A stretch of DNA of 64,000 bases from an uncultured Oleiphilaceae bacterium (GTDB lineage Bacteria; Pseudomonadota; Gammaproteobacteria; Pseudomonadales; Oleiphilaceae): the NCBI GenBank assembly GCA_913060665.1, contig CAJXUY010000002.1, forward strand, positions 389,408 to 453,407, given 5' to 3'. Positions within the stretch are counted from its first letter, which is position 1; each line of letters opens with the position of its first letter. The position numbers and the translations under genes were made by a program. Below, in pieces: positions 8,184 to 16,968 of this stretch. The notes beneath the pieces are model-generated. The model did no database searches and was not told the origin of the DNA. It was given only the letters and a program-made list of their open reading frames with translations.

Positions 8184-9629
8184 TTAATTCTCCGGTTCTG
8201 GGTTTAGTCCCGCGTTGTCGCGGAGTTCTTTAAGTCTTTTTTCTGCTTCGACGTTCTGTCTATCAACCTCGTCAGCATCCCAACCACCTTTTTCAGCAAT
8301 AACCCTGTCTCGTGATTCAAGATCGTTTTCTATCGCTTTTATAGCGGCTTCAATATCTTGAACCGGATGAATATACTTCCAGCCATGAGGTCTATGTTCT
8401 ACTTTGTGATATACATATTTAGTGGTGTGATAGTTGATTGACGGGACAAGCCTATTTAATACAGCGCTCTCTATAGCCCAATTAACAATTCTTCTACAGC
8501 ATTGATGAATTGTTATCTGATCTTGAAGGGCTTCTATTTCACGGCGATACTCGTTAATCATTGCTCGATATAGCCGGTCATTAATCTTCGACCAGTCACC
8601 GGTCATTAGCTCGGCTGGTAGCCCAATACCTGCAGCTATACTAAGCTTTTGCTCTCGCATGAAGTCGGCGTAACCCTGCCCAGTATCATCCCCCTTGAAC
8701 AGATCAAGTTTTTCGCCCGGTAATCCGGTAAGAATTGAACCAGACTGGACGCTAACCTCTGGTATATCAGCACCCGTTGGAAGCTGCTCCCCTGAAAATG
8801 GATCAAAGTTATAATCTTCGTCAGTCCAAGAATCTCGAGTCAAAAAACCAGTGTACGGAGCTTTCGTTTGCTTTCTTAGTAATTCAGCATCGTCATAAGT
8901 ATCAAATGTGTGAGCCTTGAGAAGTGCTTGGACTGCGTCCGGTTCGCCTCTTGCCTGTCCGGGGCGTGTTGGTTCAAAGTGATGAATTACATCACGGGCA
9001 GAAACCCTTATGAGCCGCCCAGAATAATTAAAGCTATCTCGCTCGTTTGGGTGCTCTGGATACATCCAGTACGCGACTCTTTGCCCTCTTCGATTGTACT
9101 CAATGCCAGCTTTTACCTTGTTGCCATTTGGGCGAACTTCGTAAAGAGTCTCTGGCACAAACTCGGACTCTAAAACCTGTATTTGAATAGGTATTGAAAG
9201 ACCTGAAGTAATAGAGCGACGGCGAAGCCTAACAAAGCACTCGCCACCAACACGGCGAGCCCTACACATTTGAGTTTGTAACCCGTAGTAATCAAGAACA
9301 AGCTCTGGATCACACTCCATCGCCCATAAGTCAAATAGAGGAGACATTGCAATTCTGAAAGACTCATCTTCCGACAAAAATCGAGGAACTACACCTATTC
9401 CTATTTCGTTACTAACCCCACGATTCAACCCCATCGATATAAGAGGGTTATTTCTGTATGCAGCCCTAGACCGATTGCGAAGCGTTGCCAAGTTTCCAGT
9501 TAGTGATGAGTTGGGGCCTGATGATGGAGCAATCCAACCAGACGCGCGGCGACCTTGAGTGGCACCATCATATGAACTAGCTTTAACCGGTAGTCCTGTG
9601 GCTCCATTAACTCTGATTCTAGGCTTCAT
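8184..9629 (-). CDS. Portal protein (lambda gpB family)
   Basis: The 481-residue protein matches the lambda portal family (PF05136). Diagnostic parts are LRNRSRAAYRNNPLISMGLNR, RVGGECFVRL, VIHHFEPTRPGQARGEP, and IAAGIGLPAELMTGDWSKINDRLYRA. Twelve copies form the vertex through which DNA is packaged. The start overlaps the gpW-like stop by four bases. Confidence 0.95.
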   Translation of the reverse strand: MKPRIRVNGATGLPVKASSYDGATQGRRASGWIAPSSGPNSSLTGNLATLRNRSRAAYRNNPLISMGLNRGVSNEIGIGVVPRFLSEDESFRIAMSPLFDLWAMECDPELVLDYYGLQTQMCRARRVGGECFVRLRRRSITSGLSIPIQIQVLESEFVPETLYEVRPNGNKVKAGIEYNRRGQRVAYWMYPEHPNERDSFNYSGRLIRVSARDVIHHFEPTRPGQARGEPDAVQALLKAHTFDTYDDAELLRKQTKAPYTGFLTRDSWTDEDYNFDPFSGEQLPTGADIPEVSVQSGSILTGLPGEKLDLFKGDDTGQGYADFMREQKLSIAAGIGLPAELMTGDWSKINDRLYRAMINEYRREIEALQDQITIHQCCRRIVNWAIESAVLNRLVPSINYHTTKYVYHKVEHRPHGWKYIHPVQDIEAAIKAIENDLESRDRVIAEKGGWDADEVDRQNVEAEKRLKELRDNAGLNPEPEN

Positions 9630-9832
9630 AGTTTACTCACATTAACGCGGAACGTTCTAATGCTAGAAGAGGTTTTACCTCCTTCTGAAGCCAGTGAAGT
9701 CTTGACCATATTTATTCGTTTTTTAAGGTCGTCAACAGAGTCATAGGTAACCTTCCTTCCTTGATACATCACCTCTCGTTCAGGCGATCTAAGCGCCTCT
9801 TCTAGCGCCTGTAAGTATTCATGAGATGCCAT
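9626..9832 (-). CDS. Head-tail joining protein (gpW-like)
   Basis: The 68-residue protein has YLQALEEALRSPEREVMYQGRKVTY, the pattern of the gpW family, which binds under the portal. It lies between terminase large subunit and portal as in lambda and overlaps the portal gene by four bases. Confidence 0.85.
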   Translation of the reverse strand: MASHEYLQALEEALRSPEREVMYQGRKVTYDSVDDLKKRINMVKTSLASEGGKTSSSIRTFRVNVSKL

Positions 9833-9834
9833 TA

Positions 9835-11886
9835 TTAAAACCTATATCTTGAACGTCTTTGAGGAGGGGTAGCTTTTTTAATATCAGTGTTCTTTGAACC
9901 ATCTTCGCGAATGATGTTCGGGTTTTCATCCTGAGGCTTCGCCCAAGGTGGAGGTAAATCCCAATTTATTTTGTGTGCCTTTTTCTTAATGATGCAGGCC
10001 CGGTTATAAGCAAACAGATCAAAGGCTTCGTTGTTACCTTTCCCCGGTTTATCCCAGTGTCCAGAAGCATTACGCTCTTCATATGTAAGCTCTTCATAAA
10101 ACCAAGACCCTAACCAATCAGGTAAGTGAATAAACCCTTGTCCGGGGTCTTCACGCTCCAACCCATTCGACACAATATCCTTTAGTTTGTCGGTATTTAG
10201 CAGTGCAACAGGAACATCACCTTTTGCCTTTGCTTTTCTATCTTTTCTCTCAGTGTTGTCAGGGTATGTAATCTTAAATATGTCGGCACCCTTTGAGCTG
10301 CCGCCTTTAACCAGCATCAAGCGTTGATGCTTCCCGGTCTTTTTAAGGTCGCGAAAATAGTCATAGGCGTTATCTGTCACCCCAGGCTCACCACCTGAAT
10401 CACAAGCCGTTAACAAAATAGGCATTAACCCTTTGCCACTTTCTAATGGGTATGCTTTATCGATGACCTGTCGTGTTATTTCTTCCCAATCCTCAACATA
10501 AGCACCCGGATGAATTAATTGATACTCACCTTCTGCGTCTTTTCTTTTTGACGATTTACGAATATTGAATCGGTCAATTACCCACTGCTCGAGGTGTTCA
10601 CCCCAACCATGAACCTGAACAACAAAACGGCGTTTCTTATCGCCGCCTTGAACATCGACTGAAGCCGTAAGGAATCTAACCTCTTCAGGAACAACCATCT
10701 TTTTAATAGGTTCTGACCTATCCTGAAGAACGTCACTCAGTTCATGACTGTTCAGTCCTACGTTTCTTAAGCAAGCCCCAAGCTGCGTATTAACGACCGT
10801 CATAAGCTCAGTGTCATCGTCTGACTCTTCAAAATTTCGCCTAGCTTGGAGATATTTCAGAACCAGAGACTTTGTAGTTTGGAAAGCGGCGGCATATCCT
10901 GCCAAACCAAAACTGGCGGTGTCGGTGTTTAGATAATCTCCGTACAACCTGCCTTGCTTATCGATGGTTTGACCAACCCCCAACCACTCACCGTGGTCAT
11001 TCATTTCTTTTTTATGCGCATGAACGTCGATCAGCGATCCGCAATGAGGACATATCAACCGCGATTGCTCCGCCGCCTCTTTTAGATCTTCACCGCATTC
11101 TGGGATATACAAAAAAGACTCATCAAACGTTGCCTTGCACTGGAAGTATTCTTCGCACTCTGGGCAAGGCCAATACCATTGCTCCATCGTCCCTTGATGA
11201 TAGAGGCTAGTAATACCTGGTGCTGGGAAATAGTGATGAGGGGAGTCTAGTTTTGCTTTCGGATCAGAAACCCTACCTTTCGGGCTACTCTCCGCTATAC
11301 ATTTACCGCGACTTAAAAAAGTTTTTATCCGGTTAAAAGACAGTTGCCAGCCTGTTCCCTCTCCATCTATGTTTGTTGGCATCCGATCATAGTCGGTAAG
11401 AACAACTATTCTGAGCGTTTTTCCTGAAAGCTGCGCAACGGTAGGCCAGCCTAGGTATATTGTATTGCCTGCCCTAAATGACTTGTCATGAGTGTTGTCT
11501 CTTACTAGTAAATCTTGCAACCCGTCACTATAACGAAGCAATCTAGCTACACGCTCATTACTGAAGTCTCGCGCTATATCTTGACGTGTTTGCACTACCA
11601 GCATGTCAGAGCGCAGATGTAATATGTTGTACCCCATAACGCACTCAACAAGCGCAAATGTTTTCGCGCTCTGAGCCGGGCCCATAAACACCACGCCCTG
11701 ATACTCTCGCCCACCGATCAAATTCATTGGGCGCTTCATATAAGGAGGAGTTACCCAGGGACCACTGTATCCACCTGGAGTATAAACCCATATTGACTCT
11801 TCACACGCAGCACTAACGCTTACCCTGTTGGGCGGCATTATCATTGGTGCGACTTCACGTCTTATCTCAGCCGGACTACACAGCAT
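9835..11886 (-). CDS. Terminase large subunit (lambda gpA type)
   Basis: The 683-residue protein is the packaging motor and cos nuclease of the gpA family (PF05876). The Walker A region is GPAQSAKT at residues 69-76, followed by a DYDRM acidic segment. Two CxxC pairs (CPEC and CPHC) lie at roughly 240-295, and the C-terminal nuclease region has TACDSGGEPGVTDNAYDY. The gpA type predicts cos packaging. Its ATG overlaps the small subunit stop (TAATG). Confidence 0.95.
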   Translation of the reverse strand: MLCSPAEIRREVAPMIMPPNRVSVSAACEESIWVYTPGGYSGPWVTPPYMKRPMNLIGGREYQGVVFMGPAQSAKTFALVECVMGYNILHLRSDMLVVQTRQDIARDFSNERVARLLRYSDGLQDLLVRDNTHDKSFRAGNTIYLGWPTVAQLSGKTLRIVVLTDYDRMPTNIDGEGTGWQLSFNRIKTFLSRGKCIAESSPKGRVSDPKAKLDSPHHYFPAPGITSLYHQGTMEQWYWPCPECEEYFQCKATFDESFLYIPECGEDLKEAAEQSRLICPHCGSLIDVHAHKKEMNDHGEWLGVGQTIDKQGRLYGDYLNTDTASFGLAGYAAAFQTTKSLVLKYLQARRNFEESDDDTELMTVVNTQLGACLRNVGLNSHELSDVLQDRSEPIKKMVVPEEVRFLTASVDVQGGDKKRRFVVQVHGWGEHLEQWVIDRFNIRKSSKRKDAEGEYQLIHPGAYVEDWEEITRQVIDKAYPLESGKGLMPILLTACDSGGEPGVTDNAYDYFRDLKKTGKHQRLMLVKGGSSKGADIFKITYPDNTERKDRKAKAKGDVPVALLNTDKLKDIVSNGLEREDPGQGFIHLPDWLGSWFYEELTYEERNASGHWDKPGKGNNEAFDLFAYNRACIIKKKAHKINWDLPPPWAKPQDENPNIIREDGSKNTDIKKATPPQRRSRYRF

Positions 11887-12350
11887 TATTCAGAAAAGTT
11901 CTCAGCGATTAAGGTTTGAAGGGAGTCACAAAGAGATATCAAGCGTTCAACTTCTTTCGGGGTTGCCCCGAAGTCACGCTCCATTCTGTCTGGAAAGCTT
12001 TGAACTGTTTCAGTTAGTGCACGACCTAGTACGGCATAATCTTCCCTAGCCTCTTCTTTATCTACAAGCACGCCCTGCTCTTTTTCAAACTTCAGCCGGT
12101 CATTCTCGGAGGCATACCAATCACGGCGCTCCTTAGGCATCATCTCATCAAGGGAAAGTCCAACAGGGTCAGTAGCACCAAACGTCTTTATGTCAGCAAC
12201 ATCTTTAAGCTGATAAACGGGATAACCGCTTTTCTTACCGGCTGGCCGCGCTCCTATCTGAGCAATTCTTTTAGTGACAGTTTCACGTGCCATGCCAAAC
12301 AACTGCGCCAAACGACTGATAGAGAACGAACTGTCGTCATCTGTACGCAT
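11886..12350 (-). CDS. Terminase small subunit
   Basis: About 154 residues with an N-terminal winged-helix motif (FSISRLAQLFGMARETVTKRI) like lambda Nu1 and the DUF1441 family; it should bind cos and recruit the large subunit. I choose the ATG at 12348-12350 over the GTG one codon upstream because a GGTGAAG-type ribosome site is spaced correctly for it. The C-terminal helical part ends at the large-subunit start. Confidence 0.88.
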   Translation of the reverse strand: MRTDDDSSFSISRLAQLFGMARETVTKRIAQIGARPAGKKSGYPVYQLKDVADIKTFGATDPVGLSLDEMMPKERRDWYASENDRLKFEKEQGVLVDKEEAREDYAVLGRALTETVQSFPDRMERDFGATPKEVERLISLCDSLQTLIAENFSE

Positions 12351-12568
12351 CACTTCACCCTTGTCAGCCTGAACCCCTCGTAAACACTGGAAACCACCTC
12401 ATCTGCTGCTGAAGCCTATAGGAACTAAAAAAATGTCGATCTCCGCGCTTCTGCGACCCCCTGGTGTACTTTGAAAGACCCAGGGACCCTAGAGTTTCGC
12501 GGTTAATAAGCAAAAAGCCTCTCAATAATTTTCGTATGTAGTCAGAATGCGCGGAGCTGCGCACCCTC
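12351..12568 (-). other. Non-coding gap, candidate cos site
   Basis: No convincing gene lies between the fibre adaptor gene and the small terminase subunit. In lambda-type prophages cos sits at this place. The interval holds GC-rich blocks (minus strand CCAGGGGGTCGCAG) and a short inverted repeat TGCGC/GCGCA near 12548-12563. I cannot place the nick from sequence alone. Confidence 0.45.
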
Positions 12569-12599
12569 AATGAATAGGTCTAGGAAGGACCCATTCATT
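12569..12599 (-). terminator. Hairpin overlapping the end of the fibre adaptor gene
   Basis: Arms of twelve bases (AATGAATAGGTC with GACCCATTCATT, one mismatch that is a wobble on one strand) enclose a seven-base loop. The stop codon of the gene at 12595 lies in one arm. No strong T tract follows, so it may be a weak terminator, an RNA-stability element or part of the cos region. Confidence 0.45.
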
Positions 12600-12930
12600 T
12601 GTTCTGACACATTATGATCATTGATCGATCCTCGGTCCTTCCCTGACTTGTAGTCACTCTATTAGTCAGTGTGTAACTAGTTCCAACCACTCCACCCGAA
12701 AGCCATGCCTTGGTTGTCGTTGTGTTATTCTCTGTTGAATCCACAACCAACCCGTTTACATCCTGCCCGTTAGATTGGATCAACACTCCATCGACATAAT
12801 ACCCGCTGATTGCAATAACCTCAGAGGGGGCCAGCCAGCCATCATACTTAGAGCCATAATCAATAACTGACTCAGGGTCTTTGTAAGGTGCTGCCGGTAT
12901 GTTCACGCCATCGTGGTAGAAGAGACTCAT
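12595..12930 (-). CDS. Fibre-tail adaptor-like protein
   Basis: The 111-residue protein contains GWLAPSEVIAISGYYVDGV and then AWLSGGVVGTSYTLTNRVTTSQGRTEDRSM. This is the pattern of phage fibre-tail adaptor proteins (GGxxGxxYxxxNxxxTxxGRxxxRS). It should link a receptor-binding fibre to the virion. It ends a run of four fibre-type genes between the lysis cassette and the terminase. Confidence 0.75.
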   Translation of the reverse strand: MSLFYHDGVNIPAAPYKDPESVIDYGSKYDGWLAPSEVIAISGYYVDGVLIQSNGQDVNGLVVDSTENNTTTTKAWLSGGVVGTSYTLTNRVTTSQGRTEDRSMIIMCQNK

Positions 12931-13673
12931 TAGTTTAATACCTGCATATACCTATCTTCAGACATAATCATCATCATGTTCTTTGGCTCTGTTAGCTCTG
13001 AATTACCGGTGTAAATTTGCGTTTGCTGAGCTGGCTGATCACTCTCAATCGAAGATGTAATCGCTGGAACTGTATTTAATGCAGACAACACAGACGATTG
13101 CTGTGCTTGATAAGATGTGACCGAATCAACGGGCACTGCTTGCAGTCCAGATGCTTGAGTTACTTGAGGCTTCTGACTCGCAATTACAGCGCCAGCACCA
13201 ACCGGCACAACGCTTTCAGCATTAGCAATAACATTCTGGATTGCCTGCATTGAAGCCAATGAACCAGAAAGCACCGGAACTGAACTTGTCGAGGATAAGA
13301 CAGAATTTTGAGGTTTCTGAGATGATCCAACCGTTGCAGGCAGGTTACCAACCGTCAAATTAACAGTTGTTACCGACCCCGTTAAAACGCCATCAACATA
13401 GAGCTGATAATCAAAAGAATAATTACCATCGACTGCGCCGCTAAATTCGAAGCTTGAATCTTCGTGCGCAGCTAGCGTACCGCTAGACGGCCAAGCCACA
13501 ATCTCGCCGCGAACCTCTTTACCATTATCTGCAGGTAAGTCTAAATCATTGAATAAATAACCAGGGCCACTAGAGCCAGCGCTTGGTATATTTTCAGCCA
13601 GTACACCATGACCAGACTCACCAATCACAAAACTATTTGCAATTAGTGGTGAGCTATCAACCCGAATACTCAT
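12930..13673 (-). CDS. Phage fibre/appendage protein with Gln-Ser-rich linker repeats
   Basis: The 247-residue protein has an N-terminal beta domain (residues 1-115, with GNYSFDYQLYVDGVLTGSV) and a C-terminal half of imperfect repeats such as SSQKPQNSVLSSTSSVP, ASQKPQVTQASGLQAVPV and QAQQSSVLSALNTVPAI. The repeats are shared with the neighbouring protein. It is likely a structural fibre or spacer; no enzymatic motif is visible. Its start overlaps the preceding stop by four bases. Confidence 0.7.
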   Translation of the reverse strand: MSIRVDSSPLIANSFVIGESGHGVLAENIPSAGSSGPGYLFNDLDLPADNGKEVRGEIVAWPSSGTLAAHEDSSFEFSGAVDGNYSFDYQLYVDGVLTGSVTTVNLTVGNLPATVGSSQKPQNSVLSSTSSVPVLSGSLASMQAIQNVIANAESVVPVGAGAVIASQKPQVTQASGLQAVPVDSVTSYQAQQSSVLSALNTVPAITSSIESDQPAQQTQIYTGNSELTEPKNMMMIMSEDRYMQVLN

Positions 13674-14557
13674 GATGTAGTTATCCGAGCAACACCGTCA
13701 GAAACACCAATCGATAAAACAACAATATATTCAGTAGTAGCAGACAGCAACGCGTCAGAGAATGTAACAACACCAGATCCATCGCTTGTTAGACCGGTTT
13801 TTCTAACAACTAAATCCCCAGTAGATATATCGTAAACATTCGCAATGATTGACCCTGTATTAGATAACAGAGAACCAGTATTATTTTTCAATGCCTGAGT
13901 CGTTATAGCGGGGGCTGAGGATGACGATGAAAGCACAGAGGATTGGGATGCTTGCACTCCAACAACCACCCCGGGAGGAGCAGTAAAAGACGCGGTTAAA
14001 TCAGTAGTCTGAGGGGTTTGCGTTGAAGCGACTGAAGCGGAAGAACCACCTGATATATCTTGTGTTTCAGCATACAATGAGAAAATCGACGATGACGTTG
14101 ATGCCTCAGTATATGTAGCAGGAGCTGACGTCGATGCCGCACCGGATCTAGAGCGATCTGAGCCTACTGATACTTCAACTACAACCCCAGCACCGTCTGC
14201 ATTGGGACTAGCACATAAAATTGCTAGCTTTTTACCTGCATGAGCGCTTAAATCAACACTCAAGCCCGTCACACTAACCCATTGATCTCCACTTAAATCG
14301 TCATTATCTATAACAAATGAAACGTCAGTCCCAGCAATTTTAGGGGCGCTAGACACACCAGACGTAATATCGTAAAGCGCGGCATTTATTGTTGTAATGC
14401 CTGAGCCAGACACATCACCATAGCCGAAATGCGCTGAAACCAATTCTTGGTTAGCTGGTAAGATAGGCGCTAAATTGCCCTTTGTAAGCATTAAAGCAGC
14501 GTCAGTGTTTAGCGCCGCCGCCGAACCTGTTAGCGTATTTTTACCTATAACGGTCAA
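13670..14557 (-). CDS. Phage fibre/appendage protein with shared linker repeats
   Basis: The 295-residue protein has an N-terminal beta-rich domain with VSAHFGYGDVSGSGITTINAAL and SAHAGKKLAILCASPNADG, similar to surface-decoration domains. A linker follows with QTPQTTDLTASFTAPPG and QASQSSVLSSSSSAPAIT, and the C-terminal beta domain has IIANVYDISTGDLVVRKTGLTSDG and TEYIVVLSIGVSDGVARITTS. It is probably a virion appendage protein that pairs with the next gene. Confidence 0.7.
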   Translation of the reverse strand: MTVIGKNTLTGSAAALNTDAALMLTKGNLAPILPANQELVSAHFGYGDVSGSGITTINAALYDITSGVSSAPKIAGTDVSFVIDNDDLSGDQWVSVTGLSVDLSAHAGKKLAILCASPNADGAGVVVEVSVGSDRSRSGAASTSAPATYTEASTSSSIFSLYAETQDISGGSSASVASTQTPQTTDLTASFTAPPGVVVGVQASQSSVLSSSSSAPAITTQALKNNTGSLLSNTGSIIANVYDISTGDLVVRKTGLTSDGSGVVTFSDALLSATTEYIVVLSIGVSDGVARITTS

Positions 14558-14568
14558 GTTGTTAGCCT

Positions 14569-15399
14569 CTAAGCTTTATGGATGAATCCACTACTAATTG
14601 ATTCAAGCAAGTTAAAAACAACGTTGCCTTGATTGTTTTGTGCTGCCCCATCTAAGTGAAGATTGTCACCAACATGACTCCAAGCCTCATCAGTTAAGTG
14701 AGAATTAGGATCAACGGATGCCACAGCATCTTGAGCAGCAATCACGTTTGATAAATATGGAAGTCCAGCGGCTGATACATTCATTCTACGAACAACAAAC
14801 GGAAGCAACGAAACCCCAACTGCAGATCTTATTGCAGCTATAAAATCACTAAGGTTTGCTTGGTAGTTCTGACTATACGAAAGGGTTTCTGCATCAGCTT
14901 CGCCCTGATCCCAATATACTCCATGCACTTTAACTACATCGAAGTTGTTGGATAGATCAGACAGTGCTGGCAATAAATGATCGTTAATTACAGAATTCCG
15001 AATTGCCGAGCCGTCTGCCCAATCTACTGCCAATGACGTACCGCCCTTAGCGATCTTAATTAAATGAACCGAACTATCACCGGATGAGTAATATTTAGCG
15101 GCGGCCATTTTCATCATTTGGAGTTCAGACCCAAATTGACCCCGCAAATCATACTGATTATTGCTAACCGTTAAGGGTTTCCATGCCCCCACACCTGTCG
15201 TTAGTGTCGAGCGTTTAAATATATTGACGCCAGATATTGGGCCTGGGTTAGTTCCAATTGGAGCATCTGATAAATCCGCCCTGCCAGAAGCGTTACTTTG
15301 ACCAAGAATAATCCAGACGTGCGCGACCTTTCCCGACCAGCCGCCAAAAATAGGCTTCCCGCTTTCAACTGAGTAACTGTCACCAACAGGCGAAGCCAT
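14569..15399 (-). CDS. SGNH/sialate O-acetylesterase-like phage protein
   Basis: The 276-residue protein starts its enzymatic core at WIILGQSNASGRADL, the GQSN block of the SASA/SGNH esterase family (PF03629), with Ser as nucleophile. GVYWDQGEADAE matches the family WxQGE-x-D block, and LTDEAWSHVGDNLHLDGAAQ supplies the late Asp/His region. Such enzymes remove acetyl groups from surface glycans and are common on tail fibres. The catalytic residues look intact. Host receptor modification is an inference. Confidence 0.8.
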   Translation of the reverse strand: MASPVGDSYSVESGKPIFGGWSGKVAHVWIILGQSNASGRADLSDAPIGTNPGPISGVNIFKRSTLTTGVGAWKPLTVSNNQYDLRGQFGSELQMMKMAAAKYYSSGDSSVHLIKIAKGGTSLAVDWADGSAIRNSVINDHLLPALSDLSNNFDVVKVHGVYWDQGEADAETLSYSQNYQANLSDFIAAIRSAVGVSLLPFVVRRMNVSAAGLPYLSNVIAAQDAVASVDPNSHLTDEAWSHVGDNLHLDGAAQNNQGNVVFNLLESISSGFIHKA

Positions 15400-15403
15400 A
15401 TAA

Positions 15404-15802
15404 TTAAACCGTATGGGTCATCGAGCTAATAGAAAGCGTACCGCCAGCCACCAAAGCCAAATCAGCAAGCGTCATAGACTCCCCTGAAGTGCCTACAGTT
15501 CCTTGAGTCACCGCTGTTGTGCCATCAGCTTTGAAGGTGCGATAAAATGCCGCATTGCCTGACGCATCAATACTTGAGTCGTCAGTAATCGTGTTGAAAG
15601 TTAAAGACCCAGATGCAGCAGCGGGGGCTGATGTTGCAGATAGCGGGCAAGTAGCCAGCAATGTATTTCCGGATAACGCCGCATCAACATTAGCAGGAGC
15701 AGATCCCGAATAAACTTTTATAGAGCCGTTATCTAGCAGTCGCGCCAACGCATCAGCTTGTGCGTTTCTAGCTTCAACAGTGAGCGTCACTTCAGTTGTC
15801 AT
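15404..15802 (-). CDS. Phage virion-associated protein of unknown function
   Basis: The 132-residue protein is Ala/Ser/Thr-rich, with DNGSIKVYSGSAPANVDAAL and ASGNAAFYRTFKADGTTAVTQGTVG. Similar small beta proteins are common beside fibre genes. Its ATG overlaps the TGA of the disrupted gene upstream (ATGA), so they formed one translational unit. Confidence 0.7.
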   Translation of the reverse strand: MTTEVTLTVEARNAQADALARLLDNGSIKVYSGSAPANVDAALSGNTLLATCPLSATSAPAAASGSLTFNTITDDSSIDASGNAAFYRTFKADGTTAVTQGTVGTSGESMTLADLALVAGGTLSISSMTHTV

Positions 15803-16044
15803 TTTGTTTTACCTTCATCATTTTCAATTGATTTTTCGCAGTGGTCTTTATCAATCCAATGCAATAACTTACAAACCCGATAACACCAAACACACTGGCC
15901 TGAGTACTTACCAAACACACTTGATAATGTCTCATCTGGATAGCCAAACCCATCAATGCGAAAGACGAAATTCAACAAAGGGGCAAGCAGGACGTTAACC
16001 CCCTAATCAATCCAAATAAGGACGTTCCAGAAATAGCGCTTCAT
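15799..16044 (-). pseudogene. Conserved small phage gene interrupted by an in-frame TAG
   Basis: From the ATG at 16042-16044 the frame reads MKRYFWNVLIWID, then TAG at 16003-16005, then continues in the same frame for 67 residues (GVNVLLAPLLNF, YPDETLSSVFGKY, KLLHWIDKDHCEKSIENDEG) to a TGA at 15799-15801. The layout NVLI-x-x-D-Q-x-x-N-x-L and DPDETLSS...HCEKSIE-x-DEG is what I recall of a widespread small phage protein with Gln at the TAG position, so a CAG to TAG change is likely. Without suppression only 13 residues are made. A sequencing error is the alternative. Confidence 0.75.
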
Positions 16045-16046
16045 AA

Positions 16047-16427
16047 TCAGTGAATCATGATCGTAATGGAGCGAGCTGGGGCTTTTTCGGCTTTCGATAC
16101 CGTGTTACTCCAACCCGATGGGAGGCCGTCTTTATCAAACAGCCTTAATTTAAAATACGCCGGTACGCCACCTGATGGGATCACGCCCACAAGATTGATT
16201 AGCGTTTTATCACCTGGCACAGTTATCAGGCTTTCGCACTCACTCTGCTCATCATCTTCAAAGAATACGCATACTTCATAACGTTCAACTTCACTCGTAT
16301 CAAATTCCGACCCATCCATTCGAGCATCAGGAACAATCCACGATAGCTCAGCGTCACCTGCCACTGCATAAGATGATGCGGAAATGAAAACGAGTAGCGC
16401 AAAGCATAGAAATAAAAATTGCTTCAT
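16047..16427 (-). CDS. Secreted fibronectin III-like phage protein
   Basis: The 126-residue protein begins with a signal peptide (MKQFLFLCFALLVFISASSYAVAG) followed by ELSWIVPDARMDGSEFDTSEVERYEVCVF and KLRLFDKDGLPSGWSNTVSKA, the strand pattern of a fibronectin type III domain. It lies directly after the two holin-type genes, overlapping the second by four bases. Its role is unknown; it could act in the envelope during lysis or in surface exclusion. Confidence 0.7.
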   Translation of the reverse strand: MKQFLFLCFALLVFISASSYAVAGDAELSWIVPDARMDGSEFDTSEVERYEVCVFFEDDEQSECESLITVPGDKTLINLVGVIPSGGVPAYFKLRLFDKDGLPSGWSNTVSKAEKAPARSITIMIH

Positions 16428-16735
16428 AAATTGACATCCATTCTGTTAAGAAACTTTCTGAATTGCGACTCAATAAATCCCAGTGTCGGATAAGTGCAGA
16501 AACCAACAACCATTATCAATCCGTCACGATGCTTATGATCCGCATCAATAAACTCACCAACAACATTGCCCACAAAGAACGCGAGAAACACATTTATCAC
16601 AAAGATTATCCATGAGAACTTAACGCGCCCCTGGGTGACGTGATAGAGATACGCCGCCATGCCGCCAAGCGAAGCGAGCGCCCCAACTTGCAGAAATGCT
16701 AATGCCTTTTGGATCCCGTTCGCTTCTTCACTCAC
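16424..16735 (-). CDS. Holin or lysis-associated membrane protein
   Basis: The 103-residue protein has about three hydrophobic segments (ALAFLQVGALASLGGMAAYL, FSWIIFVINVFLAFFVGNVVG, DGLIMVVGFCTYPTLGFI) like LydA-type phage holins. It starts at a GTG that overlaps the TGA of the upstream holin-like gene. Together with that gene and the lysozyme it forms the lysis cassette. Which of the two is the true holin cannot be decided from sequence. Confidence 0.75.
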   Translation of the reverse strand: MSEEANGIQKALAFLQVGALASLGGMAAYLYHVTQGRVKFSWIIFVINVFLAFFVGNVVGEFIDADHKHRDGLIMVVGFCTYPTLGFIESQFRKFLNRMDVNL

Positions 16736-16968
16736 TGGGCTTTCTTCTTTTTGTAGAGAATTAGCAAGAACGAAACAACACCGGACACAATCGCGGTTAT
16801 TGCCTGCTCTTCCGTCTGAGCAATAGCGATAGTGCTAACGATACCCACAGCACCAAGACCTGATGTTTTGGTTTTGGCTGTCTCAGCCGTAAATTTAACA
16901 GGGTCACTGAATAGCTCAGTTACGCCGTTAATAATTGGGCCGATCAATGGAATTAATGCAGGGCTCAT
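16732..16968 (-). CDS. Small holin-like membrane protein
   Basis: The 78-residue protein has an N-terminal amphipathic segment (MSPALIPLIGPIINGVTELF) and a C-terminal transmembrane segment (AITAIVSGVVSFLLILY) followed by KKKKAQ. It lies directly after the lysozyme gene and overlaps it by four bases. Short proteins of this shape act as holins or antiholins. Confidence 0.75.
   Translation of the reverse strand: MSPALIPLIGPIINGVTELFSDPVKFTAETAKTKTSGLGAVGIVSTIAIAQTEEQAITAIVSGVVSFLLILYKKKKAQ

Noticed and set aside
12364..12570. Leftward 68-residue frame in the cos region
   Set aside because: Arg/Ser/Gly-rich, no ribosome site, and no resemblance to HNH or other cos-proximal proteins.
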